The notes below the pieces were generated by a model that searched no databases, had not been told where the DNA came from, and worked only from the letters and a program-made list of their open reading frames with translations. From contig NZ_RSEL01000005.1 of assembly GCF_003958625.1 (NCBI RefSeq), positions 310,001-374,000 on the forward strand: a DNA stretch of 64,000 bases. Reading direction: 5' to 3'. This document shows, piece after piece, positions 52,126 through 59,380 of this stretch (position 1 is its first letter; every line of letters starts with the position of its first letter). The translations under genes were made by a program, and so were the position numbers. This DNA comes from Tsuneonella rigui. Its GTDB lineage: Bacteria; Pseudomonadota; Alphaproteobacteria; Sphingomonadales; Sphingomonadaceae.

Positions 52126-53786
52126 ACTCCCTCCAGCAACCGATCGGCCTGGGCGCGGGCCTCGGGCGTCACCTCCGCGCCGGAGAGCATGCGCGCGATC
52201 TCCTCTTGCCGCGCTGCCGCATCGAGCAGCGTGACCGAGGTGCGTGTGACCGTGCCCTCACTGCTCTTGTGGATCACGTAGTGCGTGCGTCCGCGGGCGG
52301 CGACTTGCGGACTGTGGGTGACGACCAGCACCTGCCCGCCCTCGGCGAGGCGCGACAGCCGCTCGCCGATCGCGCTTGCTACGGCGCCGCCGACGCCGCG
52401 GTCGATCTCGTCGAAGATCATCGTCGCCGCGCCGCCCTTTTCCGCCAGCGCGACCTTGAGCGCGAGGATGAAGCGGCTGAGTTCGCCGCCGCTGGCGATC
52501 TTGTTGAGCGGCGCGAAATCGGCACCGGGGTTGGTTGCGATGAGGAACTCGACCGCGTCCATCCCGTCCGGGCCCCAACGCTCCTCGGGCAGCTCGACCA
52601 CAGATGTGCGGAACCGCGCCGCATCGAGCTTGAGCGGCGCCAATTCGCCCGCCACCGCCGCGTCCAGCCGCTCGGCCGCAGCAACCCGCACCGAATGAAG
52701 CGCGCGCGCCCGCTCGCGGTAGGCATCGCCCGCTACCTTCGCGGCAATGGCCAGCGCGTCTAGCTCCGCCTCGCCGCCCTCGATCGCGTCAAGCTGACCG
52801 CGGAACTCGCGCATCTTGTCGGCCAGCTCATCGACCTCGCACCGGTGCTTGCGGGCGATCGCACGCAAATCGAATAGTCGGGTCTCGGCGCGTTCGAGCG
52901 CCAGGGGGTCGTGCACCAGCGCGTCGGCGGCGGCGGAGAGCTTGTCCTCCGCCTCGCCTGCTTCGATCACCGCCCGGTCGAGCGCGGACAACGCCTCGGC
53001 CAGCAGCGGGTGCTCGCCAGCGATCCGGTCGAGCCGCCGCGCCGCTACTCGCAAGCTAGCGAGCGGCGAGTCCGAACCCTCCCACAATTGGCGCAGTATC
53101 TCGAGATCGCCCGACAGACGTTCGCCCTTCTGCATCGAGGCGCGAGTTTCAGCCAGGCGCGCCTCCTCACCCGCCTGCGGTTCGATCGCGGCCAGCTCGG
53201 CAAGGTACGCCAGCAGCAAGTCCTGATCGGCCTGCGCGGTCTCGACGCGCTCGCGCGCGACGGCGAGCCGGTCCTCCGCCGCCCGCCAGGCATTCCAAAC
53301 GCTCGCCATGTTCGCGCGCTCCACGCCGGCAAACCGGTCGAGCAGCGCCCGGTGCCCGCGCGGATTGACCAGGCCCCGATCGTCATGCTGTCCGTGCAAT
53401 TCGACCAGCGAGGGCGCGATTTCGCGCAGCAGCGCTACGCCGACCGGCTGGTCGTTGACGAACGCCTTGCTGCCGCCGTCGGCCTTGAGCGTGCGGCGCA
53501 GGATCAGCGGTTCGCCCGCCTCCAGTTCGATATCGGCGTCGCTCAGCGTCTCGGCGATGGCTGCCGGCAGCGCGGCGAATTCGAAGGTCGCGGAGACGCT
53601 GGCCTTGTCCTCGCCCGCGCGCACGAGGCCGCTTTCGGCGCGATTGCCCAGCACCAGCCCGAGCGCGTCGAGCAGGATCGACTTGCCCGCCCCCGTCTCG
53701 CCGGTCAGCACGCCCAGGCCGCCGCGGAAATCCAGGTCGAGCGCCTCGATCAGCACGATGTTGCGGATGGTGAGGCGCGTCAGCAT
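52122..53786 (-). CDS. recN: DNA repair protein RecN
   Basis: An SMC-like ATPase of 554 residues in double-strand break repair. MLTRLTIRNIVLIEALDLDF is the family start, Walker A is GETGAGKS, and the coiled-coil region lies at about 150-350. FNKIASGGELSRF-like text reads LNKIASGGELSRFILALK, and TMIFDEIDRGVGG is the Walker B. QVLVVTHSPQVAARG follows. Complete. Confidence 0.96.
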   Translation of the reverse strand: MLTRLTIRNIVLIEALDLDFRGGLGVLTGETGAGKSILLDALGLVLGNRAESGLVRAGEDKASVSATFEFAALPAAIAETLSDADIELEAGEPLILRRTLKADGGSKAFVNDQPVGVALLREIAPSLVELHGQHDDRGLVNPRGHRALLDRFAGVERANMASVWNAWRAAEDRLAVARERVETAQADQDLLLAYLAELAAIEPQAGEEARLAETRASMQKGERLSGDLEILRQLWEGSDSPLASLRVAARRLDRIAGEHPLLAEALSALDRAVIEAGEAEDKLSAAADALVHDPLALERAETRLFDLRAIARKHRCEVDELADKMREFRGQLDAIEGGEAELDALAIAAKVAGDAYRERARALHSVRVAAAERLDAAVAGELAPLKLDAARFRTSVVELPEERWGPDGMDAVEFLIATNPGADFAPLNKIASGGELSRFILALKVALAEKGGAATMIFDEIDRGVGGAVASAIGERLSRLAEGGQVLVVTHSPQVAARGRTHYVIHKSSEGTVTRTSVTLLDAAARQEEIARMLSGAEVTPEARAQADRLLEGV

Positions 53787-53820
53787 GCGCCCCGACCTCT
53801 AGCTGATGCGTTTCCGCGCG

Positions 53821-54639
53821 TCACGCGGGCAGGCGCGTATCCTCCCCGGCCAGTGCGAGAAATGCCGCGGGGCTGAGCGGGACAGCGCGCAGAAACCCTT
53901 GATAGGTTGCGCAACCCTCGCGCGACGCGACTAGGCGCTGCCCTTCGGTCTCGATGCCCTCGGCCACCACGCTCATGTCGAGTGCCCGAGCAAGCGCGAC
54001 GATCGCGCGCAGCACCGCGAGATCGCGGTCGTCGTGCTCGATCCCGACGATCATCGAACGATCCAGCTTGAGCGTGTCGAGTGGCAGTACTTTGAGGTAG
54101 CGGAAGTTGCAGAAGCCCGCGCCGAAGTCGTCGAGCGCAATGCTCATCCCGGCCCGCTTCAGCGCGGCCAATGTCCCTGCGCTGCCGTCCAGATCATCGA
54201 TCAAGACCTGCTCGGTAATCTCGAGCGTCAGGCGATCAGCTGCAAACTCAGCCTCAGCCAACAGGCCGAGCAGATCCATCACGCACCCCGGTTCGGCCAA
54301 CTCAGCCGGAGTTACGTTGAGCGAGAGGCGCAAGTGCTTCGGCCAGACCCGCGCCGCCGCGAGAGCCGAGACTGCAATGTGGCGCGAGAGCTGCGCCGCT
54401 TGTCCCGCGCGCTCGGCGACGGTGAAGAGCGCGTCTGCCCCGATCGTGCCGACGCGGGGGTGCTTCCACCGCGCGAGCGCTTCCGCGCCGACCAGTTCGT
54501 CGCTCACCAGGTCGAACTGGGGCTGGAGGACGATTCCAATTTCACCCCGAGCAAGCGCGGCAACGAGGTCCGCTTCGATATCGTCTGGCCGGGAACGCGT
54601 GTCGCGGCGGCAATCGGCGAAGTCGGGGAGAGTGGCCAT
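53821..54639 (-). CDS. EAL domain protein (cyclic di-GMP phosphodiesterase-like)
   Basis: A protein of 272 residues from the ATG at 54639. The EAL motif is GAEALARWKHP, with NVTPAEL, LEITEQVLIDD, ALDDFGAGFCNF and KLDRSMI, then VVAEGIETEGQ. These are the metal and catalytic residues of active EAL enzymes. No sensor or GGDEF domain, so it is a free-standing EAL. It likely breaks down c-di-GMP. Divergent from nadK. Confidence 0.88.
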   Translation of the reverse strand: MATLPDFADCRRDTRSRPDDIEADLVAALARGEIGIVLQPQFDLVSDELVGAEALARWKHPRVGTIGADALFTVAERAGQAAQLSRHIAVSALAAARVWPKHLRLSLNVTPAELAEPGCVMDLLGLLAEAEFAADRLTLEITEQVLIDDLDGSAGTLAALKRAGMSIALDDFGAGFCNFRYLKVLPLDTLKLDRSMIVGIEHDDRDLAVLRAIVALARALDMSVVAEGIETEGQRLVASREGCATYQGFLRAVPLSPAAFLALAGEDTRLPA

Positions 54640-54741
54640 CGGCCCGTGCTCTAGCCCAGCGAACGCCCCGCCGCGCGCCCGCCAAAGGGCGCGTTGCCAA
54701 ATGGGACAGCGGGTCTTAGCCTTGGTGAATGGCCCTGGTGA

Positions 54742-55557
54742 ATGCGGGGCGCGGCAGAGGGCGAGCGCGTGACCGGGGAGATCGATGGGAAGCGGCTCGC
54801 CCTGCTGGCCTCGCGCACAGAGCGCGCGACCGAGGCGGCCGCCGAACTGCGCCAGCACTTCGATTTCGTGTCGCTCGACCGGGCCCAGGCGGTGATTGTC
54901 CTCGGCGGCGACGGCTTCATGCTGCACACCTTGCACCGTATGCTCGACAAGGGACGCGTGATCCCGGCGTACGGGATGAACTGCGGCACGGTCGGCTTCC
55001 TGATGAACCGCTACCGCAGCCCCGCAAAGGTGGCGGAGCGGCTGAACAAGGCCAAGGCGTTCCAGATTGCGCCCTTGCGAATGGAGGCAATCCAGCAGGA
55101 CGGATCGCGCCATGTGGCCTGCGCGATCAATGAGGTGTCGTTGCTGCGCGAAACCCGCCAGACCGCGAAGATCGAGATCGTCCTCAACGGGCGCACGCGG
55201 CTGAAGGAGCTGGTGTGCGACGGCGTGCTGCTGGCAACGCCGGCCGGCTCGACCGCGTACAACCTGTCCGCCAACGGGCCGATTCTGCCGCTCGATTCGC
55301 AGCTGCTCGCGCTCACCCCGATCAGCCCCTTCCGTCCGCGCCGCTGGTCGGGCGCGGTGCTGCCCGAGCGGAGCCAGGTCACCTTCAAGGTCAACGAGCC
55401 CGGCAAGCGGCCGGTCTCCGTGGTGGCCGACCAGAAGGAATTCCGCGATGTCGCCGAGGTGCACCTCGAGATCGCGCGCGAAAGCCAGCTGACCCTGCTG
55501 TTCGATCCCGGTCACGCACTCGACGAGCGGATCGTCGCGGAACAGTTCGCGGTTTAA
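54742..55557 (+). CDS. nadK: NAD kinase
   Basis: Phosphorylates NAD to NADP. It has 271 residues from ATG 54742; GTG 54769 is an alternative giving a shorter leader. GGDG in VLGGDGFMLHTLH, NEVSL, and PAGSTAYN are the three NAD kinase motifs. The last part (LLFDPGHALDERIVAEQF) is typical of sphingomonad enzymes. It ends 75 nt before the tRNA-Asn gene. Confidence 0.93.
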   Translation: MRGAAEGERVTGEIDGKRLALLASRTERATEAAAELRQHFDFVSLDRAQAVIVLGGDGFMLHTLHRMLDKGRVIPAYGMNCGTVGFLMNRYRSPAKVAERLNKAKAFQIAPLRMEAIQQDGSRHVACAINEVSLLRETRQTAKIEIVLNGRTRLKELVCDGVLLATPAGSTAYNLSANGPILPLDSQLLALTPISPFRPRRWSGAVLPERSQVTFKVNEPGKRPVSVVADQKEFRDVAEVHLEIARESQLTLLFDPGHALDERIVAEQFAV

Positions 55558-55580
55558 GGCGCCTCGCCCAATTCGGGGAC

Positions 55581-55609
55581 TTGCCAAGGCAAAGACCCGC
55601 CCATATAGG
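55581..55609 (+). promoter_or_regulatory. Promoter of tRNA-Asn
   Basis: TTGCCA at 55581-55586 and TATAGG at 55604-55609 are separated by exactly 17 nt. The tRNA starts 24 nt after the -10 box. This fits a sigma-70-type stable-RNA promoter. Confidence 0.6.
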
Positions 55610-55632
55610 CGCGCTCCTGCCGATCCGGCTGC

Positions 55633-55707
55633 TCCCCGATAGCTCAGCGGTAGAGTAGGTGACTGTTAATCACTTGGTCGTTGGTTCGAATCCAACTCGG
55701 GGAGCCA
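55633..55707 (+). tRNA. tRNA-Asn (anticodon GUU)
   Basis: The acceptor stem TCCCCGA pairs with TCGGGGA, the anticodon loop is CTGTTAA with anticodon GTT, and the T arm GTTGG/CCAAC closes TTCGAAT. The CCA end is encoded. Its 3' 45 bases, plus one T, are repeated exactly at 57062-57107, so this gene is the integration target of the element that follows and has remained intact. Confidence 0.97.
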
Positions 55708-55708
55708 T
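55663..55708 (+). repeat. attL core: tRNA-Asn 3' end (46 bp)
   Basis: Starts in the anticodon loop (CTGTTAA) and ends 1 nt after the encoded CCA. Identical to 57062-57107 over 46 bp, and both flanks diverge at once. Typical of tRNA-targeted tyrosine recombinases, where the crossover lies in the anticodon or T loop region. Confidence 0.92.
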
Positions 55709-55753
55709 AAAATCAAGCACTTAGCCCAGAAAAATGCCGAAATTTTCTCGGCT

Positions 55754-55774
55754 ACTGTGGCTTCACTGTGGCTT
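55754..55774 (+). repeat. Tandem ACTGTGGCTT sites, left end
   Basis: ACTGTGGCTT occurs at 55754-55763 and 55765-55774, and a variant ACTGTGGCCT at 55870-55879. Same orientation as the right-end copies. Candidate integrase arm-binding sites. Confidence 0.55.
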
Positions 55775-55788
55775 GTTGATGCCCTAAG

Positions 55789-55830
55789 ATCACTTAGTCG
55801 TCGCCTGCGAGCTTCAATTTTCTAAGTGAT
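55789..55830. repeat. 9-bp inverted repeat with a degenerate core copy
   Basis: ATCACTTAG (55789-55797) and CTAAGTGAT (55822-55830) are exact inverted repeats around a 24-nt loop. The left arm with its flank, GATCACTTAGTCGT, matches the tRNA segment AATCACTTGGTCGT at 12 of 14 bases. Region 55709-55953 otherwise holds no gene. Confidence 0.55.
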
Positions 55831-55953
55831 TTCAGCTATATAGCGCACACGACTGGACAGCTTGCCTCGACTGTGGCCTCTCAACATCAGGGAAGCTCGC
55901 AAGCGTTTGTTTTCTAGTCGTTTCATCGGTGGTCTTGGATCGGGGGCAGAGTA

Positions 55954-56337
55954 GTGATCGATGAATCAGCTACCCATGTGCGATCGACCATCCGCTACGA
56001 CGGACCTGCCTTGGACGGCCACGAAATGGACATCCAGGAGCTGGCCCCTGCCCTGCTTTCTTTGGCTGACCTGATTCAGATTGCGAATAAGAAGTTCAAC
56101 GGGTCGCACGCGTCCATCAAGGTCTTGGTCAACGCTGATGTCGATCAGCGATGTTTCATGCTGGACATTAGCTTGGTCCAGACCTTCTTCGATCAAGCCA
56201 AGACCTTCCTAGGCATCGAGGATGTCAAAACGGCGAAGGAGATTGCCGAATGGGTCGGCATCCTAAGCAGTGGCGGGATGGGCCTGTTCGCTACGCTAAG
56301 ATTTCTGTCAAAAAACAAAAGGGCGGCGGGCATCTAG
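55954..56337 (+). CDS. Element protein, N-terminal frame (unknown family)
   Basis: A frame of 127 residues from a GTG with GGGGGCAGAGTA upstream. It opens MIDESATHVRSTIRYDGPAL and contains HEMDIQELAPALLSLADLI, NKKFNGSHASIKVLVNADVD and DVKTAKEIAEWVGILSSGG. I recall uncharacterised accessory-region proteins with a similar DGPAL-x-x-H-x-MD-x-x-x-LAPALL start, but cannot name the family with certainty. No catalytic motif seen. The last six codons after the AAC are probably non-native: the reading continues in the -1 frame (see 56310-56316). Confidence 0.7.
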   Translation: MIDESATHVRSTIRYDGPALDGHEMDIQELAPALLSLADLIQIANKKFNGSHASIKVLVNADVDQRCFMLDISLVQTFFDQAKTFLGIEDVKTAKEIAEWVGILSSGGMGLFATLRFLSKNKRAAGI

Positions 56338-56897
56338 AGATTAAGGACGTCGGAGATGGCAATGTCATCATTAGCGGCAACGGCAACACGATAACCGTTC
56401 GCCGCGAGGTGGCAGCTTTGGCGCAAGAGCCACGGGCGGTCGAAAAGGCCAAGGCTGTCATGAAGCCGTTGGAGCGAAAAGGATACGAGAGCCTATCGTT
56501 CCTTGAGGATGATCGACCGGTTGTGGAGATTTCTCAGTCCGAGGCGAAAGCTATTGGCGATCTGCCCAACCAGCCTCTCAGTGACATCCCGGTAGAAAGC
56601 GTCTCGACCATCCGTGGCCAAGTGAGAATCAAATCGGCCCAATATGAAGGGAACGCGCAATGGGCGTTCCTGTGGAACGGCAGGGCTATCAGTGCGGAGA
56701 TGATCGATAGCGCCGTCGAATGGGTCGCTGCGTTCCAGCAGAACGACATCTATGCGCCGCCAAACAGCGTCCTTGACGTCACCATGGTGGAAACCGTGGA
56801 GCTTGATCCCGACGGGATGGTGATCGGCAGGCCAAGCTACAAGGTCGTGGAGGTGCACGGAGTAGCGCCCCCGCCAAAACAGATTCCGCTGTTCTGA
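56250..56897 (+). CDS. Element protein, C-terminal frame (unknown family)
   Basis: The frame has an ATG at 56250 inside the first frame, but its first 22 codons (MGRHPKQWRDGPVRY) look accidental. After the slip site it reads QKGGGHLEIKDVGDGNVIIS then GNGNTITVRREVAALA, PLERKGYESLSFLEDD and later VSTIRGQVRIKSAQYEGNAQ. The C-terminus is VHGVAPPPKQIPLF. Fused to the first frame it gives about 314 residues. No recognised domain. A beta-rich middle and a helix-rich start are suggested. Base composition and lysine/asparagine content differ from the neighbours. Confidence 0.65.
   Translation: MGRHPKQWRDGPVRYAKISVKKQKGGGHLEIKDVGDGNVIISGNGNTITVRREVAALAQEPRAVEKAKAVMKPLERKGYESLSFLEDDRPVVEISQSEAKAIGDLPNQPLSDIPVESVSTIRGQVRIKSAQYEGNAQWAFLWNGRAISAEMIDSAVEWVAAFQQNDIYAPPNSVLDVTMVETVELDPDGMVIGRPSYKVVEVHGVAPPPKQIPLF
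56310..56316 (+). other. A_AAA_AAC slippery heptamer, candidate -1 frameshift site
   Basis: Six A then C, placed so that the upstream frame reads TCA AAA AAC; this is the exact X_XXY_YYZ phase. A -1 slip makes the next codon CAA (56316-56318), which is the frame of the second part. The zero-frame stop is 19 nt further. No strong stem-loop or upstream Shine-Dalgarno-like stimulator was found by eye. Confidence 0.55.
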
Positions 56898-56930
56898 TCC
56901 AGTTGTGGGCACCGGTGACTGGGACGATTT

Positions 56931-56954
56931 CGCCGTGGCTTCCCACTGTGGCTT
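56931..56954 (+). repeat. ACTGTGGCTT sites, right end
   Basis: CGCCGTGGCTT precedes a perfect ACTGTGGCTT at 56945-56954; the GTGGCTT cores are 13 nt apart. Same orientation as the left-end sites. Together they frame the element cargo. Confidence 0.5.
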
Positions 56955-57061
56955 CTCCCTAGGGCGCGAACGGCCCCCAACGCCCCTCCATGCCGCTTTG
57001 ACACAGCCTAACTCTCTCAAATACCTGTTTTTTAATGTCTTTCTTCGATCACTTCTGCTTG

Positions 57062-57107
57062 CTGTTAATCACTTGGTCGTTGGTTCGAATCCAACTCGGG
57101 GAGCCAT
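57062..57107 (+). repeat. attR: duplicated tRNA-Asn 3' end
   Basis: Exact 46-bp copy of 55663-55708, lacking the acceptor 5' half, D arm and anticodon 5' side. Not a functional tRNA. It marks the pre-integration tRNA end, and the KTSC gene lies 21 nt beyond. Confidence 0.92.
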
Positions 57108-57128
57108 CATTTCATCGCCGCCTGCCCG

Positions 57129-57365
57129 TTAGTCGGGATAGCGCCGTCGCGGTGGATCGCAGCGGCATTCGAAGCGGCCTTTGACTTGCGCATTGACGAA
57201 GCTGCCGGCTGACTCGGCGTCGCACAGCGCGTGGTAGAGCTCCGCCGGCACGTCCGAATAGACGTAACGGCGGCGTCCCGCGAACCAGATGCTCAGCTCG
57301 CGCGTGGCAGGGTTGTACGCCACTCGCTCGATCGCTGATGAAGCGCGCATTTCCTGAACCGGCAT
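57129..57365 (-). CDS. KTSC domain protein
   Basis: A protein of 78 residues from ATG 57365 (GTG 57371 adds two). The KTSC pattern is SSAIERVAYNPATRELSIWF, then YVYSDVPAELYHALCDAESAGSFVNAQVKGRF. Function of the domain is unknown; it is often a nucleic-acid-associated small domain. It is the first chromosomal gene after attR and converges on it. Confidence 0.85.
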   Translation of the reverse strand: MPVQEMRASSAIERVAYNPATRELSIWFAGRRRYVYSDVPAELYHALCDAESAGSFVNAQVKGRFECRCDPPRRRYPD

Positions 57366-57476
57366 GACCACTTAGCGCGCGAGCGAATCGCGGCGTTCCA
57401 CCGCTAGCGTCGAACCGAATCGGATTCGCGCCAGGACGAATCGGAACGCTGATCAGGAGCGGCGGTTGAGTCCGCC

Positions 57477-57656
57477 ATGGCCCCGCTCCCTCCTCTTTTG
57501 CGCGAGCGCGCCAACCGTCTTCGCGTAACGGCGCCGGCTCTGCCGGAGCGCTCTCATTTCCACGTCTGCCCGGCCTGTGGCCAGCAGGTAGACCGGAGGA
57601 GATTGGGCGATGTCATCCACCACGAGACCCCGGCGCACGCGCCGCTGCCTGGCTAA
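57477..57656 (+). CDS. Small CxxC protein, 59 residues
   Basis: ATG 57477 to TAA 57656. It ends with HFHVCPACGQQVDRRRLGDV then IHHETPAHAPLPG. One CxxC plus a HH pair could bind a metal. I recall similar small sphingomonad proteins with CPxCGQ-x-V-D and VxHHE. The N-terminal part is Arg-rich. Ribosome site is weak (AGGAG 17 nt upstream). An antisense frame at 57453-57659 is less convincing. Confidence 0.6.
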   Translation: MAPLPPLLRERANRLRVTAPALPERSHFHVCPACGQQVDRRRLGDVIHHETPAHAPLPG

Positions 57657-57722
57657 CATCGGTCAGACTTGGACCCTTTGCCAGAGCCTGTCGTTAAGGC
57701 TGCTCACGGAAAGGATCGCGAT

Positions 57723-57962
57723 ATGCTTCTCAGATTGGCCACGCTCGGCGCGCTCGGTTACGCTGCGTATAACTATTACACCAAGAACCGCGAGCAGGTG
57801 GACGGCACCCTGCGCCGGCTCACACAGGGCGGAAGCTCGGGTACAACTTCGTCGAGCGCTTCCACCGACAGCAGCGAGGGCGACCAGGGTGTCGATCTCG
57901 CAGGCGGCCCGCTCAGCGGCAGCGCGCAGCTTGTGCACGCGGGCGAAGGACCGGTCGCTTAG
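57723..57962 (+). CDS. Small single-helix protein of unknown function
   Basis: A protein of 79 residues from ATG 57723 with AAGGATCG upstream. MLLRLATLGALGYAAYNYYTKNREQ is a membrane-type helix, followed by a Ser/Thr/Gly-rich tail and a final LSGSAQLVHAGEGPVA. Similar small proteins occur in sphingomonads as I remember. Its end overlaps the convergent TauE/SafE gene by 4 nt. Confidence 0.68.
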   Translation: MLLRLATLGALGYAAYNYYTKNREQVDGTLRRLTQGGSSGTTSSSASTDSSEGDQGVDLAGGPLSGSAQLVHAGEGPVA

Positions 57963-58717
57963 CCACCGATCAGCAGGCGCCCGCCGACCCAGATGGTCAG
58001 CGCGGCAGTCAGCCAGCGGATGGCGGTCTGCGGCAGGAAGCGGACCGCCAGCAGGCTGCCGACCTGGCCGCCAATCGCCACTGCGATCACCAGCGGCAGA
58101 CCTAGCGAAATCGCCTCGCCCATCCGCTCGGGGCCGTTCTTGATCAGCTGGCCGCCCAGCCCGAACAGCGAATTGACCAGAATGAACAGCGCCGCTGTCG
58201 CCGCGACCGCGCGAGCGCTGTTCCAGCGCGTGAGGTGCAGTAGCGGGGCGAGGAAGATGCCTCCGCCGATGCCGACCAGCCCCGCGAGATAGCCGATCGG
58301 CGCCGCCGCCAGCGGCATCCAGCGCGCGACACGGGTCGGCGTACCTTCCGGCGTCGGTGCCTGCGGAACCAGCAAGGTCAATCCGGTGAGGACGAGGCTC
58401 ACGCCGAGCAGCGTCAGGAACGCAGCCTCCTTGATCGGGGTCAGTCCGCCCAGGAACGCCGCCGGCGCCGCGATCGCGGTGAGCAGCGCCGCGCCGCGCC
58501 ATGGGGTCAATCCGGCGCGCGCGAAGCGCACTGTGCTGCCGCCCACCACGACGATATTGCACGCGAGCGAGAGTACCGGCAGCAGCTGATAGTCGAAGCC
58601 AGAGAGCGCCAGCAGCGCGCTGTATGTGGACCCGCCGCCGAAACCGACCGACGCATAGAGCAACGCGGTGAGCGCGAAGGCGGCGGCGAGCAACGGCATC
58701 GTCGCTGGCACTACCAT
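57959..58717 (-). CDS. TauE/SafE family sulfite exporter-like permease
   Basis: A protein of 252 residues with about eight helices. ASVGFGGGSTYSALLAL and YLAGLVGIGGGIFLAPLLHL are the two internal repeats of the TauE/SafE (DUF81) family, with Gly-rich loops. Usually exports sulfite or organosulfonates; substrate here is not shown. Divergent from the GNAT gene at 58761. Confidence 0.88.
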   Translation of the reverse strand: MVVPATMPLLAAAFALTALLYASVGFGGGSTYSALLALSGFDYQLLPVLSLACNIVVVGGSTVRFARAGLTPWRGAALLTAIAAPAAFLGGLTPIKEAAFLTLLGVSLVLTGLTLLVPQAPTPEGTPTRVARWMPLAAAPIGYLAGLVGIGGGIFLAPLLHLTRWNSARAVAATAALFILVNSLFGLGGQLIKNGPERMGEAISLGLPLVIAVAIGGQVGSLLAVRFLPQTAIRWLTAALTIWVGGRLLIGG

Positions 58718-58760
58718 ACGGCATGCGGCATGCTAGCCCCGCGAACTGGAGGCGCGGGCG

Positions 58761-59369
58761 ATGGAGTTTCCGGACATCGAGTTGGGCGGCGACCTGGTGC
58801 GTGCGGGCCTCGGAGAGGCTGGCGTCATCGCGCAGATCACCGCCGACGCCTTTCGCGACGATCCGTTCAACCGGTGGCTGTTCGGCAGCTATCGCGGGAT
58901 GGCAGGCGTGTTCGCGGCGCTTGCGCGGCACGTCTATACCCGGCGCGGGTTCTGCTACCGGCTGGGCGATCAGGGCGCGGCGATGTGGATGTTGCCGGGA
59001 GGCGATCTTGAGCCGCCCTGGATGGCGATGCCGGCGCTCTATCGTGCCGTCCTCCTCCACAGCACCAGCGGTGCGCTCAAGCGGACCGATGCCGCGGTTG
59101 CGGGCATGAACCGGCACCACCCGACCTTCCCCCACGCCTACCTGTTCACGATCGGTGTGCGGCCGCAGGCGCGCGGCCAGGGCCACGGGCGGAGGCTGAT
59201 CCAGCCGGTGCTCGACGCATGCGACGCGGCGGGCCTGCCGGCCTATCTCGAAAACTCGAACCCGGCGAACTGCGGGTTCTACGGCAGTTGCGGGTTCGAG
59301 CGGCAGGCGATGATCGAGGTCATGCCGGACGCGCCGCCGTTGGAGGCGATGCTAAGGCAGCCGCGGTAA
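58761..59369 (+). CDS. GNAT family N-acetyltransferase
   Basis: A protein of 202 residues from ATG 58761. HAYLFTIGVRPQARGQGHGRRLIQPVLDACD carries the acetyl-CoA loop, and ENSNPANCGFYGSCGFE is the final GNAT strand. Substrate unknown. It converges on secA; the 124-nt gap between them contains a palindromic repeat. Confidence 0.86.
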   Translation: MEFPDIELGGDLVRAGLGEAGVIAQITADAFRDDPFNRWLFGSYRGMAGVFAALARHVYTRRGFCYRLGDQGAAMWMLPGGDLEPPWMAMPALYRAVLLHSTSGALKRTDAAVAGMNRHHPTFPHAYLFTIGVRPQARGQGHGRRLIQPVLDACDAAGLPAYLENSNPANCGFYGSCGFERQAMIEVMPDAPPLEAMLRQPR

Positions 59370-59380
59370 CGCGAAAATGC

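Larger units (their letters stand above)
55663..57107 (+). mobile_element. Small integrated element at tRNA-Asn, no integrase
   Basis: Two perfect 46-bp direct repeats, 1399 nt apart, bound an insert between tRNA-Asn and the KTSC gene. The left copy is the tRNA 3' part. The insert is visibly less GC-rich (60-nt samples about 50-57%, against about 63-72% in nearby core genes). It has no recombinase gene, so it must rely on a trans integrase or be a deletion remnant. Cargo: two overlapping frames, 55954-56897. Repeated ACTGTGGCTT motifs near both ends look like arm-type sites for a tyrosine recombinase. Confidence 0.85.

Noticed and set aside
53821-55587. A long minus-strand frame extending the EAL gene to 588 codons
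   Set aside because: The part upstream of 54639 is antisense to nadK and lacks domain patterns.
55709-57061. Integrase or transposase within the element
   Set aside because: All frames on both strands were considered; none shows the R-H-R-Y or DDE pattern, and the only sizeable frames are the two cargo frames.
57062-57107. Possible second tRNA-Asn
   Set aside because: Only the 3' 46 bp are present; acceptor 5' half and D arm are missing. It is attR.
57453-57659. Minus-strand 68-codon frame
   Set aside because: Arg-rich without pattern, and it lies antisense to the more convincing CxxC protein.
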